This document shows, in pieces, positions 11,435-22,914 of a DNA stretch of 64,000 nucleotides. A program made the translations under genes and the position numbers. Origin of the DNA: Apiotrichum sp. Y4204 (Eukaryota; Basidiomycota; Tremellomycetes; Trichosporonales; Trichosporonaceae); NCBI GenBank assembly GCA_025531455.1, contig JAMYHL010000044.1, positions 248,001-312,000 of the forward strand. The letters are read 5' to 3'. Below the pieces are notes generated by a model that saw only the letters and a program-made list of their open reading frames with translations, was not told the origin of the DNA and ran no database searches. How positions within the stretch are numbered: position 1 is the first letter of the stretch; each line of letters begins with the position of its first letter.

Positions 11435-11606
11435 CTATAGATATGGCCTTGGTGTGAGAAGGCAGCCGATTAGCGACCCGATACCCAGACTCTTTTGGTC
11501 CGTGACATGCATGTCCACTGTAACGATGATATACAGAACGCAGAGGTGCCATGAAACTAATACTACTACATGTGAACAAATTATCTGTGGATGTGGGGGA
11601 GGTGGT

Positions 11607-12117
11607 CTATGCGAGGACGCCGTCGCCCTTTGGCGAGTGGCCAAACTCGACGACGGCGTTGACGGCCTTCATGTCGAGGTCCTTGCCGAGGCCGATGGTC
11701 GTAAGCGCGCGCACGCTCAGGTCGTCCTTGACCGTGCCGATAAACTCGACAAACGTGTCCTCAATGTGCATGTCCTGGGTGGTTAGCTACGAGTGCATCA
11801 TTAACCAACTCGAGGCATGTGGACAGAAACCTGGGCGTCAGTAGGTGCAGGTCATCGTATCCCGGCCACCTACCTCCTGCCCATCACTCGACTCGACGCT
11901 CGCAACGTCGTTGTTGATGCGGATGACCTTGGCAGTCAGACGGACCGTCTGGCCCTTGTGTGCGCTGAGGTATTTGGCGTTGACGCGGGCTGGGGTCAGC
12001 GAGGGGAAGGAAGGGGACAAGTCATGGGCAGTCAAGTAAGTGACCGAGGGCAAAGATGTACGCAAAGACCTCAGCATCTTTCCAGTGACACTTACGCTCA
12101 GGACCGAGGCGGGACAT
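11607..12117 (-). CDS. RPA3: Replication protein A 14-kDa subunit (RPA3)
   Basis: Four exons on the minus strand (12117-12096, 11989-11874, 11830-11810, 11774-11607) encode 108 residues, the usual RPA3 size. The protein has a single OB fold: RVNAKYLSAHKGQTVRLTAKV, a SSDGQEVSVHMPRD loop rebuilt from two joins, and VEFIGTVKDDLSVRALTTIGLG. RPA3 stabilises the heterotrimer that coats single-stranded DNA in replication and repair. The 21-nt third exon codes for only VSVHMPR; it is needed to keep the strand that links the two halves, and it uses a GTTGGT donor with a 35-nt intron. Three MluI cell-cycle boxes lie 114-145 bp upstream. SmD2 converges on it from the left. Confidence 0.87.
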
Positions 12118-12193
12118 TGTGCAATTAGTGGAGAATGGAAAGAGGTAGGAATGGAGAAGCGAGTAAGTGGGTTGTTGATTTGTGGTTGACGGT

Positions 12194-12220
12194 GTTGCTG
12201 ATGTTGCTGATGTTGCTGAT
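12194..12220. repeat. Three tandem 9-nt repeats (GTTGCTGAT)
   Basis: Three perfect copies of GTTGCTGAT plus a partial fourth lie 77-103 bases upstream of the RPA3 ATG. They probably fall in or near the RPA3 leader. Function is unknown. Confidence 0.8.
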
Positions 12221-12230
12221 GTTACTCAAC

Positions 12231-12262
12231 ACGCGTCCTCACGCGTCCAAGATCACACGCGT
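12231..12262. promoter_or_regulatory. Cluster of three ACGCGT MluI cell-cycle boxes
   Basis: ACGCGT occurs at 12231-12236, 12241-12246 and 12257-12262. ACGCGT is the known core site for MBF (Mbp1/Swi6-type) factors that drive G1/S transcription of replication genes in yeasts. The cluster is 114-145 bp upstream of RPA3, a replication gene, and 264 bp from LYAR. MBF control here is inference from site and gene identity. Confidence 0.7.
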
Positions 12263-12396
12263 TTACAGTGACAGGCTTACATAGTAATGCTAATAGCCCA
12301 GTCAGCTCTCATCTAAACAGCATTTTGATGCCGCTAATACTAAACTGAGGACATTGCCACCGTCATTTATCCTCCACTCGACCAGGAACGACAGAG

Positions 12397-12404
12397 TCAC
12401 GTGA
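12397..12404. promoter_or_regulatory. Palindromic TCACGTGA box upstream of the LYAR-like gene
   Basis: TCACGTGA is a perfect palindrome with a CACGTG E-box core, 122 bp upstream of the LYAR-like ATG. Identical boxes occur in two other divergent promoters of this window. Confidence 0.6.
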
Positions 12405-12525
12405 TATGAAAAGTTGGAGCTGGGTAGCAAGCAGCTTTCCTGTTTTCCGGTCGGGGTGGGGATACAGAAATCTCGGGCTCTCGACCTCGACGTTGTTATC
12501 GCTCTCACCAGCATCACCACTCAAG

Positions 12526-13647
12526 ATGGTCTCCTTCCAGTGAGTCGAATCTGCCGTTGCGGTATCGCTACCGGGAACGCACGCTCTGAAAGAAACGCCG
12601 ATTCTAACCCCAGGTGCGACGGATGCGCCGACACCGTCAAGAAGCCGCAGCTCGACAAGCACCGGCAGCGCTGCTGGGCGCCGTTCACCTGTCTTGGTGC
12701 GTTTGATCTGTGCACCCAAAACAACCGAGTACTCACTAAACTAACACCGCGCAGACTGCTCCACGACGTTCCACAACCAGGACTACAAGACGCACACGTC
12801 GTGTATCTCCGAGGCGGAAAAGTACCAGGGTTCGCTGTATCGCGGCCCGCGCAAGGGGCAGCAGACGCCGAGCGGAAAGGCGACACCGGCGACGTCTGCC
12901 GCTGCGTCCGGAGCAGCTACGCCGGTCGACTCGCCCGCGCCGTCCGAGGGCGCCGGGATGGGCATCCACCCCTCGCGGTTAAACCAGGTGCAGGCGGGCG
13001 AGGCGCGCGGCGGGGCGAGCGGCGGGTTTGCGCGTGGTGGAGGATTCGCGGCGCGTGGTGGGCGCGGAGGGTTCGGCAACCGTGGAGGATTTGGCGCACC
13101 CCAGAAGTTTGGCGGGCCGACACGCAAGAGCGTCACTGGCGAGAACCGGACGGCACCTGAATCGGGTATGCGGACGTGGGGATCGGCACCGGTATCTGAG
13201 GTCGGAACGCCGGCAGAGCAGAGCCCCGCTCCCGCTGCGGCGCCTCAGGCGAGCGCTTCGGCGAGTGTCTCGGCGAGTGTGGATGGCGAGGGGAAGAAGA
13301 AGAAGAAACGCAAGGGCGACAAGGGCGGTACGGGATCGAAGGCCAACTCGCGGATCAACAACGAGACGACCGAGGCGGGATCGGAGGAGCCCCCTGCCAA
13401 GAAGCGCAAGCGCGACGAGGAGAAGTCTGCCGAGGTCGACGCGAGCCAACCGCCTTCGGACAAGACTTTGAAACGTATCCGGAAACACATGTCCAAGCTG
13501 GAAGATAAGGTGGAGAAGGGCATCCCTCTTGCGGAGTGGCTGAAGAAGGTCGGCCAGGGCAAAGATAAGGAGGTTGACCAGGGTGATGTGCTGCGTGGCG
13601 TCCAGGTAGTCTTCAAGGAGGGCCGCTGGCAGCTTGCTGTAGAGTAG
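12526..13647 (+). CDS. LYAR-type C2HC zinc-finger nucleolar protein
   Basis: Three exons (12526-12539, 12614-12696, 12755-13647) encode 329 residues. The N-terminus holds the LYAR-type zinc fingers: Cys6, Cys9, His21, Cys25, then Cys31, Cys34, His46 and Cys49. The first exon codes for only four and two-thirds residues, and the splice completes Gln5 before Cys6. An RGG box follows at about 105-150, then a Lys-rich basic tract (KKKKKRK, KKRKRD) that would serve as nuclear or nucleolar signal, and a conserved C-terminal block (LKRIRKHMSKLED...VQVVFKEGRWQLAVE). LYAR homologues act in rRNA processing and preribosome assembly. It is convergent with SSK1; only 31 bases separate the two stop codons. 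Confidence 0.9.
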
Positions 13648-13678
13648 ACATGCATGTTGAGTTCCTAGAGAGATACAA

Positions 13679-16600
13679 CTAGTTGGTGGGAAGAGTGGGA
13701 AGTGGCTTCTCGTCCTTCTTGGCATTGCGCCACTTCTGGTTCTCGATGCGTAAATGGCTGGCCACTCGCTGAGCAGCAGCCGCTGGGCCAGTCTGAAAGC
13801 CTCGTCTTGTCTCCGCTGAATCAACCGAGTCTGATCCCTTCCACCGTCGCCAACCTTCAAAATCGATGAGAGCCTAGGGCAGTCAGCTGCTGTCTACACA
13901 GATTCCACCCACCTGCATGCAGCCCCATTCCACTGTCTTCTTCTCCAGCCACTTGAGAGACACCGGCTTTGTTAGGAAGTCGTTACAGCCTGCCGCCAAA
14001 GCATTGACACGATCGGTTTGCAATGACGACGCAGTTAACGCCACGATAATGACCGATGAACGGATTGGTGACGAAGCGGGTACCTCGATTGGTCGTTGAT
14101 GGTCGCCCAGAGGGGTGCTCGGGAAGACACCGATATTGTTGTTCTTCTCCAACAGGCGGATTTCCTTGGTAGCCTCGATACCATCCATGACCGGCAGCTG
14201 GATATCCATCTGATATTAGCTTGAACACCTAACGTAAGCAAACTCACCAAGATCAAGTGGAAGCCGCCTGTCCGCCACTTCTCCACCGCCTCGAGTCCGT
14301 CCTTTGCGGTTTCGTGTCGAATCTTCTTCTTGCGGAAGAACATGCTAAGAATGTTCTGGTTGATGGGGTTGTCTGGTGTCAGTTTCAGTGCCAGCTTTCA
14401 CTGCACTTACCCTCAACAATCAAGACATTGATAGGCGGCACAACCACATCGGCCTTGGCTGGGGGACGGGGCACCACCTGATTCTCCGCTATGTCAGGCA
14501 ACTGTTTATCCTTCCGGTCATCAGACTGGCGAGTCACTGTTGAAGAGCGGTCGCGACCGTGCGCCACGATAGGTTTGGCATCCGGTGCGATGGGAAGTGT
14601 CTTTCGCCGGCCGAAGGAGGGCAGATGCGGCGGCGGGGGAAGTTCCTTTTCTTCCGAGATAATCGAGTCCTCGGTGGTGTTCGAAATAGTGGAGGTCCGG
14701 CGACTGCTGTGGAGGGAATCGGTGGGTGATGTAACCATTGGCGAGAGCTCCTTCTCTGAAGAAGTCCGCCTGCTGTTGGGCTTGCGAGTAGACGGTTGAG
14801 AGAAAGAGATAGAGCGATTGCTCCCCGGTGGTTCGAAATAAACACCAAGGGGACGACCATCAGGACTCTTAAGCACGACGCCAGCCGCACTGGAAGTCGA
14901 CTTTCCGTGGGAGGAACGGGCGAAATACTCTGAAGCTGGAGTATCCACGCTTGGCGTGGAAGCAGACAGTCGAGGAGTGTCACGGGAATGCGAAGAAGGC
15001 GGGAACTCATTAAGCGGCGAACGAGCGGTCTGGGGTGTTCCTTCCGCCTGCAGATCGACGGAGTCGAAGAACCCTTCTTGAGGTGTGCCTGTGGGAGTAT
15101 GGTTCCCGGACGAGATCTGGGGAGATCTGGGACTGATGGAAATGGATGAGAATGCTGGGTCGACGAGTGGCTGCCGGACTGCAGTGAACAATGCTGTGAC
15201 GAATCGGCGGGGGCCGACGGGCTTTGGCACAACCAGCGCGTCTATTTGATAGGAGATGCCGAGACCCGTAACCACCTCTCTCGCCTGTTGATATTTGTCC
15301 AGACTAGTCAGGTAGATAAGGCTCGTGGACGGCACCGGTGGGCGGATATGGGACGTTGACTTGGAGCTGCGAAATAGTCCCGGTCGTTTCAACGGTCGGC
15401 GGAGGCTCAATGAATCAGGCTTCAGTCGAGCCAACTCCCGACGAAGGGCGCAGATATCATCATCGATAATCAGAAATCTCGAGGCAGGTGGAGGTTCTAT
15501 AGTGGATCCGTCTAGGGCCACGACTTCGAGACCGAAGCTTGTTAGGTAGTTCGTTAACTGTCGTGCGAATATACTGGCGTTATTGGCGTAAAGGGCCACT
15601 TTTCGATCGCGCAGAGTTTCCATAAAGTCTGCAAGGTCGCTTGAGGAGGGAAGAGGTGGAGCAGAAGGAATTGATCTTGTCTCCTCGTCCTCGGGAAAGC
15701 GTGGGGGCTCTGGGCGTCCCTGTGGGAGCATGAGAGATAACTCGTACGCGTCGCGGGGATTGCTGAAGCCGGGGGATGATGGAACGACGTCGGTGCGGAT
15801 CCATGCGTTCACCTGCCGCATTAACCTGCTACACAGAGGCGTATCCAGTTTCGCCGCAGCAGTTTGTCTCGGTTCTGTGAGTTGAGTGAATGGGTTCAAA
15901 ACCTCTGCCCTCGGAGTAGCCGCGTTAAGATCGAGTCCTTGCGAAATATGGTGAATGATTTCAAAGACACAGAGTATGTCAGCGCCTGGCGACATGGGTG
16001 CCGAAGAATTGAGCTCATCCGACATCGTAGACATCCGACGTGGTGATTGCGGTGTGGCATGGAATCCCAGTTCGATAGTATCGCCTTTGCTCGCGACGCT
16101 GAGAATTTGTCGTACAACCTAACATGTTAGCCTGGCTACGAGTATAGAAGCTCTTACGTGGTAAAGAAGGTATCCGATTCCCTCTCGGTCACCCAACACC
16201 TTGACACTTCGTATGGACACATCTCCTTGAAGCAGGATGAGGTCGACATCAGCTTGAATCAACTCCGGTCCAAGCTGGTCAGCGACATTCTGCACCAAGT
16301 CTTCAAGGTCAATCTCCCGAACAACTCGAACCCCGCCAGGTGTGCCTTCGCATATGGGAACGAGGTTGGCCGACAGATAGTTGAGACCTCGCATGGTAGA
16401 AAGCAGAGCAGCGAGGGTCGTAGCCGGCACCGGGACCGCACAGCCAGTATACTGTTCGTTCGCATTGTCGACAACATGGCTGGGAGCGACTTGCAGCACG
16501 GTCTGAATTGCGTTTTGAAGTGCGTCCGCCAATTCTATTGAAACGGAATGGTAAGGATCAAAGGATCCGCTACGCTGAGGCTGGGGGTGATGGAGTGATG

Positions 16601-17202
16601 TTCCCGGATCGGAGTAGAAGAGACTGTCCAAAGAACCCTGCGTGGACGGTTGTGTGCTGAGAGGTAGACTTGTGGGCAGCACCGCAAAAGGAACTGCTGG
16701 AACTGTTGGAACCGAGGGAAGCGTCTTCACGTCGTAGTCATCCCCAGATGAACTCTCACTCGAACGGTGCGCGAATGGATCATCAGAGAATAACTGAGTC
16801 GTGTCAAATGGGTCGCACATGGGTCGTGCGTTGGCGGTCAACGATGGCCACGCAAATGCAGGATTCGACCACGACGACGTCGAAGTTGCAGAAAGCTGTT
16901 GATGAGAAAAGAACCAAAGGCCAAGCGGAGCGAGAACCTCGTTGGGAGCTCGTACTTGCACTCACGGGCGCTGGAGATTCAGAATGGGTCGGATTACTTC
17001 CATCTGGACCATGTCGGCCGGCATGCGATACTGGAAGATCCAGCTCGGGACCTAGAAAGGTCGCCACTGACTTGTCCTTTGGAGAGATTTCCACAGGCAG
17101 ATCCATTGGGGACACAGCTGATGGCCAGGGCGTACTTGAGCTGCTGGGTGACCGGCCTGGAACCTCACACTCCTTAGCCCGAGTCGGCGAGGAGTAAGGC
17201 AT
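13679..17202 (-). CDS. SSK1: SSK1 response regulator of the HOG stress pathway
   Basis: Six exons on the minus strand encode 1099 residues; the five introns are 70, 39, 38, 38 and 39 nt. SSK1 receives phosphate from the Ypd1 phosphorelay and, when unphosphorylated, activates the Ssk2-type MAPKKK upstream of Hog1. The C-terminal receiver (about 888-1030) keeps every key residue: acidic pair in VLIVED (Glu894, Asp895), phospho-acceptor Asp938 in MDIQLPVMDG, Thr995 in ALTAS and Lys1017 in FLTKPVS. The loop between helix and strand is expanded (about 955-985), as in other fungal Ssk1 proteins. A region at about 200-355 (LADALQNAIQ...IGYLLYHVVRQIL) looks like a degenerate histidine-kinase dimerisation/ATPase-like fold. 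The middle is Ser/Pro-rich and probably disordered. The start at 17202 is the first ATG of a frame that splices cleanly into the next exon. Confidence 0.93.
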
Positions 17203-18593
17203 TCAGCCGTCGTGACGCTCGAGCGGCGCGGGCAGACGCCGAATACAGATATGCTTCGATGGTCTGGCCTTGAGTTTGCAAGCCGAAGGGCGAAAAAGTT
17301 ACCAACGATGCCGGGAAGGGGATAGGACAGATAGTTAAGAAGTCAAGTGTCGGTGGAAAGCCGGTTCACACCCGAGAAAACGACAGCAAGTCTTGCGATA
17401 TTTCTCGCAGAGTAGATGTTGGCGGCAGCTGATAGTAGTGGCAATGATAGTGAGTGTGTGGTGGTTGTGGTAGTGATGATGCTGATGACGACGATGGTGG
17501 AACTAGTCTAGAGTAGTAGCAGTCGTTTGTGGTGGTCGTGGTCGGAGATGTCTATCTATGGGTGACAGCGGCCGCGGCCAAGGTGAAGTGAGTGAATGTG
17601 AGTGTGCGTGCAAAGGGAAGCGCGGGGGGTGATTTTGCCGGTGCAAGTTTCGGAGAAAGCGATTCTAAATACATACATAAGCGGTCGAGGCCGCGAGGGT
17701 ATTAAGTAATGACCAAAGCAATCATAATCCCAAGACAATTCATTACATTTCCTTCTCGTCCCCTGAACTGCCTGAAATCGGCGGCGTTCTGGCCGGACTC
17801 CAGAGCTGTAGATGGGCCAGGGTTCAAAGCCACTCATGGTTTAAGGGTAATGAATCATGACGATGACCTATGCCCTCATATCATTCGACCTACGCAGCAT
17901 CAACGCGGCCCAATGCATGCAAGATTAATATATTAACTGTTGCAACGCTGCAAATCTCACTGCAATGAACCTGTACGAGCCGCTCGAACAGTTCTATGCG
18001 TGCACCGCACGTGACATGACTAGCTGAACAGTACGAACAGCAGATTAGCAAGTGTTTCAGTACCATGAGGCGCCAGCTGCGAGGGCGCGACGCACGAGCT
18101 CACGAGGCGCCAGTACACGAGGCAAGACCGGTAAGGTCGGCAAGGCTAGTCCACATGTGGGCAACGAACATACAGGAGATATGGTCTGCGGCCGACAAGG
18201 ATCGAAGGATCCATACGACACAGCCAGACCTGTGAGGTTATCGAAGGCGCCTTTGGATCTCTGGACATCCATTTCTGGCGACCTGAGGGGAAGCAAAACC
18301 ATCTACGTGGTCTGAGCTTCTTGCATTCATAGTCTTCTGGAGTTAGTCTGCACAGCATACTCCGGAAGTGCGCTTCGAACGTAACGCTCACCGCAGCTCT
18401 TGGTAACCACTCACACATCGTGTCGTTGGATATGAGTTTGGGGTCAACAATTTCATCCAGTTGCTGCACGTTTGCAACCGCCCAAAGTGGCCATACTGAT
18501 GACATCCATGATACAAAGAACGCTGGTCGATGCTCCCAGACATCCTGATACTGCAGAGCACTCTCCTGCAAAAGGCCTCACCGCTGGGAACCC
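17203..18593. other. Intergenic region between the MAPK 3' end and SSK1
   Basis: The two flanking genes run in the same direction, so this 1.4 kb holds the MAPK 3' region and the SSK1 promoter. Simple-sequence stretches (TGGTTGTGG, GATGATGCTGATGACGACGATGG) lie near 17455-17500. A reading frame at 18146-18571 on the minus strand shows no recognisable motif and no splice support. Confidence 0.45.
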
Positions 18594-19961
<1,368 letters not shown>

Positions 19962-22914
19962 TGGCGTGCAAAACAAGATCAAGGTGTGAGGGCAGTACCA
20001 AGAATGATTGACACCTGTCGAAGGAAAGCGTACGTTGGGCGGCAAAGGGGACCTGTGGAGAACTGGAGCGGCCGAATGAACAGGAGACAGATCCAAAGAC
20101 GTGGAGAGAGCAAGCGTGAAAAAAATAAGAGAAGAGTGAGGGAGACGCGACGGTGATAAAAGAGGAGTGCAACGTCAAAGCCGGGAACAATCACTTTGCT
20201 GGGTACAAAGCGTGATGGTCGAAAAGTGGTGGGCCGTGCGAGGAAGTGGGACGGGTGGTCTCGTCTGTGTTGGGAAGCTATCCAGGACTCTGATGGTCGT
20301 GGGTCGTGCAAGGAACGCCTTGGCCAACCTGGCAGTGACGGGTCTGTGGCCACTGGGAGGGGAAGCCGGGCGCTTTGGTCGGCTCTATGATCCTGCCAGA
20401 GACCAAGTGGCAGGATCTTTTGTTCCGGTTGAACACATTTGTACGGGCCTTGCTCTTGGAAGCTCTGGTTTGCCGTTACACATTGTGGGATGAAAACGCT
20501 GCACCCGACATCGGTGCAACCACCTGAAGGCGTTGCAGCAAGCAGCCACCTTGGCTCCGCACAGTTATCAAGGGGCTGATAAACCAGGGAACTGACCGGG
20601 AATGATTGGACTCTTGCAATCGGTCAGAGGCCAGATGCCCAGAGCGTGAGGAGGTGAGCACAGTATAACTTTCCTGGTGTCACTGGTAGGCTGGCAAAGC
20701 GGGTGGAAATGCGCCGTATTGTGCACATGTCCCACATGCCCACGTCGTGCAAAGCACTGTGCCACAATGTCAGAGTTCTACGTGCCAGTCTGCAAGCCTG
20801 CAAGCCACGGCGACTTTGAAGCGTACAGGGGTACGCAACTGTGGGCCGAGACGGCCGAGACGGCCTGGTCGGGGAAGAGAGAATGCGTGATCTTGGAAGG
20901 TGGCTTGACCGTTTCGGTGGCTTTTGTGGCCTCTGGGGCTGTGACGTTGTGAGTCTGTGAGCCTGTGGGATGCGGGTCATGGGCGGCATGGGCTGCGGGG
21001 TTTTGGCTCAATGGTCAGACCGGTTTCAGGGTGGGAGGTCATACAGCAGGCGACAGCGTGCGTTGGAGGGTGAGGGATCAATCTTGCGGTCTTGTGGACT
21101 GTCCTCGCGACTGGAAAAAGTGAAAGTTGTGGTTGTAGCAACATCCCATCTCCCATATGCCAGCGGCCAGCGGACGACTGCAGGGAAATGGAAACGCGAT
21201 CGATCGTTGAGGCCCCGCAATTGTACGATCGAGCTCCTGTCACACCAGCATGATACAGCAGTAGATCTAAGATTGGCAGCTGCAACCTTGATGGATTGAC
21301 ACTCAAACAATCACACAAATATCCAAATGCACAGAGCTCCACCGCGCTTTCGAGCAATAATCTGGCATGGTTCTGCATAGAATGCAAGCACAGATGTACA
21401 ACCTGTACTTAGGGCCCACAAAGGTGAGCTTGCCTGTGGACGACAGAATACCGCAAGCTGAGGCTGGTATAACCTCCGCCTTGAATCTCTCCTGTAATGA
21501 TGGTGAAAGACTTACCTCTCAGCCCCGTCCAAAGCCAAAGCATTGCACCCCGGGCACGCTTTTGCTGTATCTTAGATCACTGATTCACCACCAGCGCGGC
21601 TAAATGAGTCAACTGTTTGACGAGTGAACTGACTGACGGGGTGAGGGGAGCCAGACGGAATCGTTTGTTCCATTGAGCAAACGTTACATACGAAAAATGC
21701 CCAGCTCCGAAATTAGAGATCCAAGGGGGAGTCGGTGGATCGTGTTAACACCACACATCAGGCGGTTTTTCTATTTATTTTTTTATCAGTGTTTCCTGCA
21801 AAGTTGGATCAAAGGCAAACGCTCGGCCGCTTTCTCTGATACGATCGACGGAGAAGTAGCCTTGGAGGTCACGAAACGCGATACGAAAGGGACATTAGTG
21901 GTGCAGTAGCCTGCACGACTGGATGATTTCTGAATACACCGCAAAAAGCAAAAAGCCATCATATTTGACTCGCACGACGATTGGCATTGTCCATTCAACA
22001 CCCAGCAACCTGCCGGGTTTCGCAGGTTTCGATCTCTGCTCTCCGTGTTCAAGGACAACAGGGAACGCGGGCACCATTGGCTTGCAGGCTTGAGGCGCTT
22101 CAGGTTGCTTGATATGTGGCTGGGGTCTAGAAAGTGGCAGGAGTAGTGAAGCAACAGTGTCACTCGCACCACCTGCGACCGCAACAGGGCTCCAACGTCC
22201 CTGACATTCATACTTTTTGCTGTCTACTTGACCATCAATGGTCGCTTCATGCGCTCGTACGCTGGTACCCATGGATCCTGAGCTCAAAACCGTTTGAGCT
22301 TCACAAACGGCCTTGTCGTGTATATCACTTGACACAGCTTAACAACTTGCTTGTCATACACCTTGGCTCTCAGCGTCCTTCGGACATTCGGCGTATAGTC
22401 CGAAGTGTTGAAAGCGCCACTGTATCATGCCCTCCGAACGAAGCATGGACCATCTCCACCCCCCAATGCCTCGCGGACTCATGGCCCCATAGTGGCTTGT
22501 TGACCACATGTGCGGTATCATCGGTGATCAGGCGGCCGGAGCGATGTGACCGCTCGCCATGCAGATACCATCCACAAACAATGTGTTGATCCTTGAATCC
22601 TTGTATGCATTGCCATGCGATACTCGGCATGGTACGCTCAGGTCCCATGAGATAAAGAAATGATGTCATTGATTGACAATCATCGGCTATGACCGACGGG
22701 CAAGGAAGCACGTTGGGCACATCTTGTTCGCTTACCCATCCCCGAGTCGTTTTCCTCCTGGGTGCACATCGCGTTTATTATTATTCTCGCGGTCAGCTCC
22801 ACTTGTTCCCATTCCATCGTCCGAAGTTCACATAAACAAACTCTCACCAAGCAGCATTGCTCTCGCAATTGCTTCATCCCCAGCTCGACCTCTTCGGGCG
22901 ACGACGACTCCGCC
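19962..22914. other. 2.95-kb divergent intergenic region between the MAPK and the aminotransferase
   Basis: This is one of the largest gene-free stretches in the window. A perfect 10-bp inverted repeat lies at 20389-20417. A short GCCGAGACGGCCGAGACGGCC-type tandem repeat is near 20846-20866. Overlapping frames at 21895-22335 and 22370-22690 on the minus strand are open but show no known domain. Long upstream regions are common for MAPK and amino-acid metabolism genes under complex control; nothing more can be assigned. Confidence 0.4.
20389..20417. repeat. Perfect 10-bp inverted repeat with 9-nt loop
   Basis: GATCCTGCCA at 20389-20398 and TGGCAGGATC at 20408-20417 are exact complements around a 9-base loop. 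It lies about 430 bases upstream of the MAPK ATG. It could form a hairpin in a leader transcript or be a dimer binding site. Confidence 0.65.

Larger units (their letters stand above)
12118..12525. promoter_or_regulatory. Shared divergent promoter of RPA3 and the LYAR-like gene
   Basis: This 408-base region holds three 9-nt tandem repeats (12194-12220), three ACGCGT boxes on the RPA3 side (12231-12262), and one palindromic TCACGTGA box (12397-12404) on the LYAR side. The replication gene and the ribosome-biogenesis gene thus each have a plausible proximal element. Confidence 0.6.

Noticed and set aside
18146..18571. Possible gene downstream of the MAPK
   Set aside because: No motif, no conserved-looking blocks; probably 3' UTR or SSK1 promoter.
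21895..22335. 146-codon minus-strand frame upstream of ARO8
   Set aside because: No ATG at its beginning, no recognisable domain, and no join to the neighbouring frame that looked convincing.
22370..22690. Possible orphan protein on the minus strand (ATG near 22678, about 100 residues)
   Set aside because: Open and ATG-started but with no motif, overlapped by an equally long frame on the plus strand, and no supporting intron structure.
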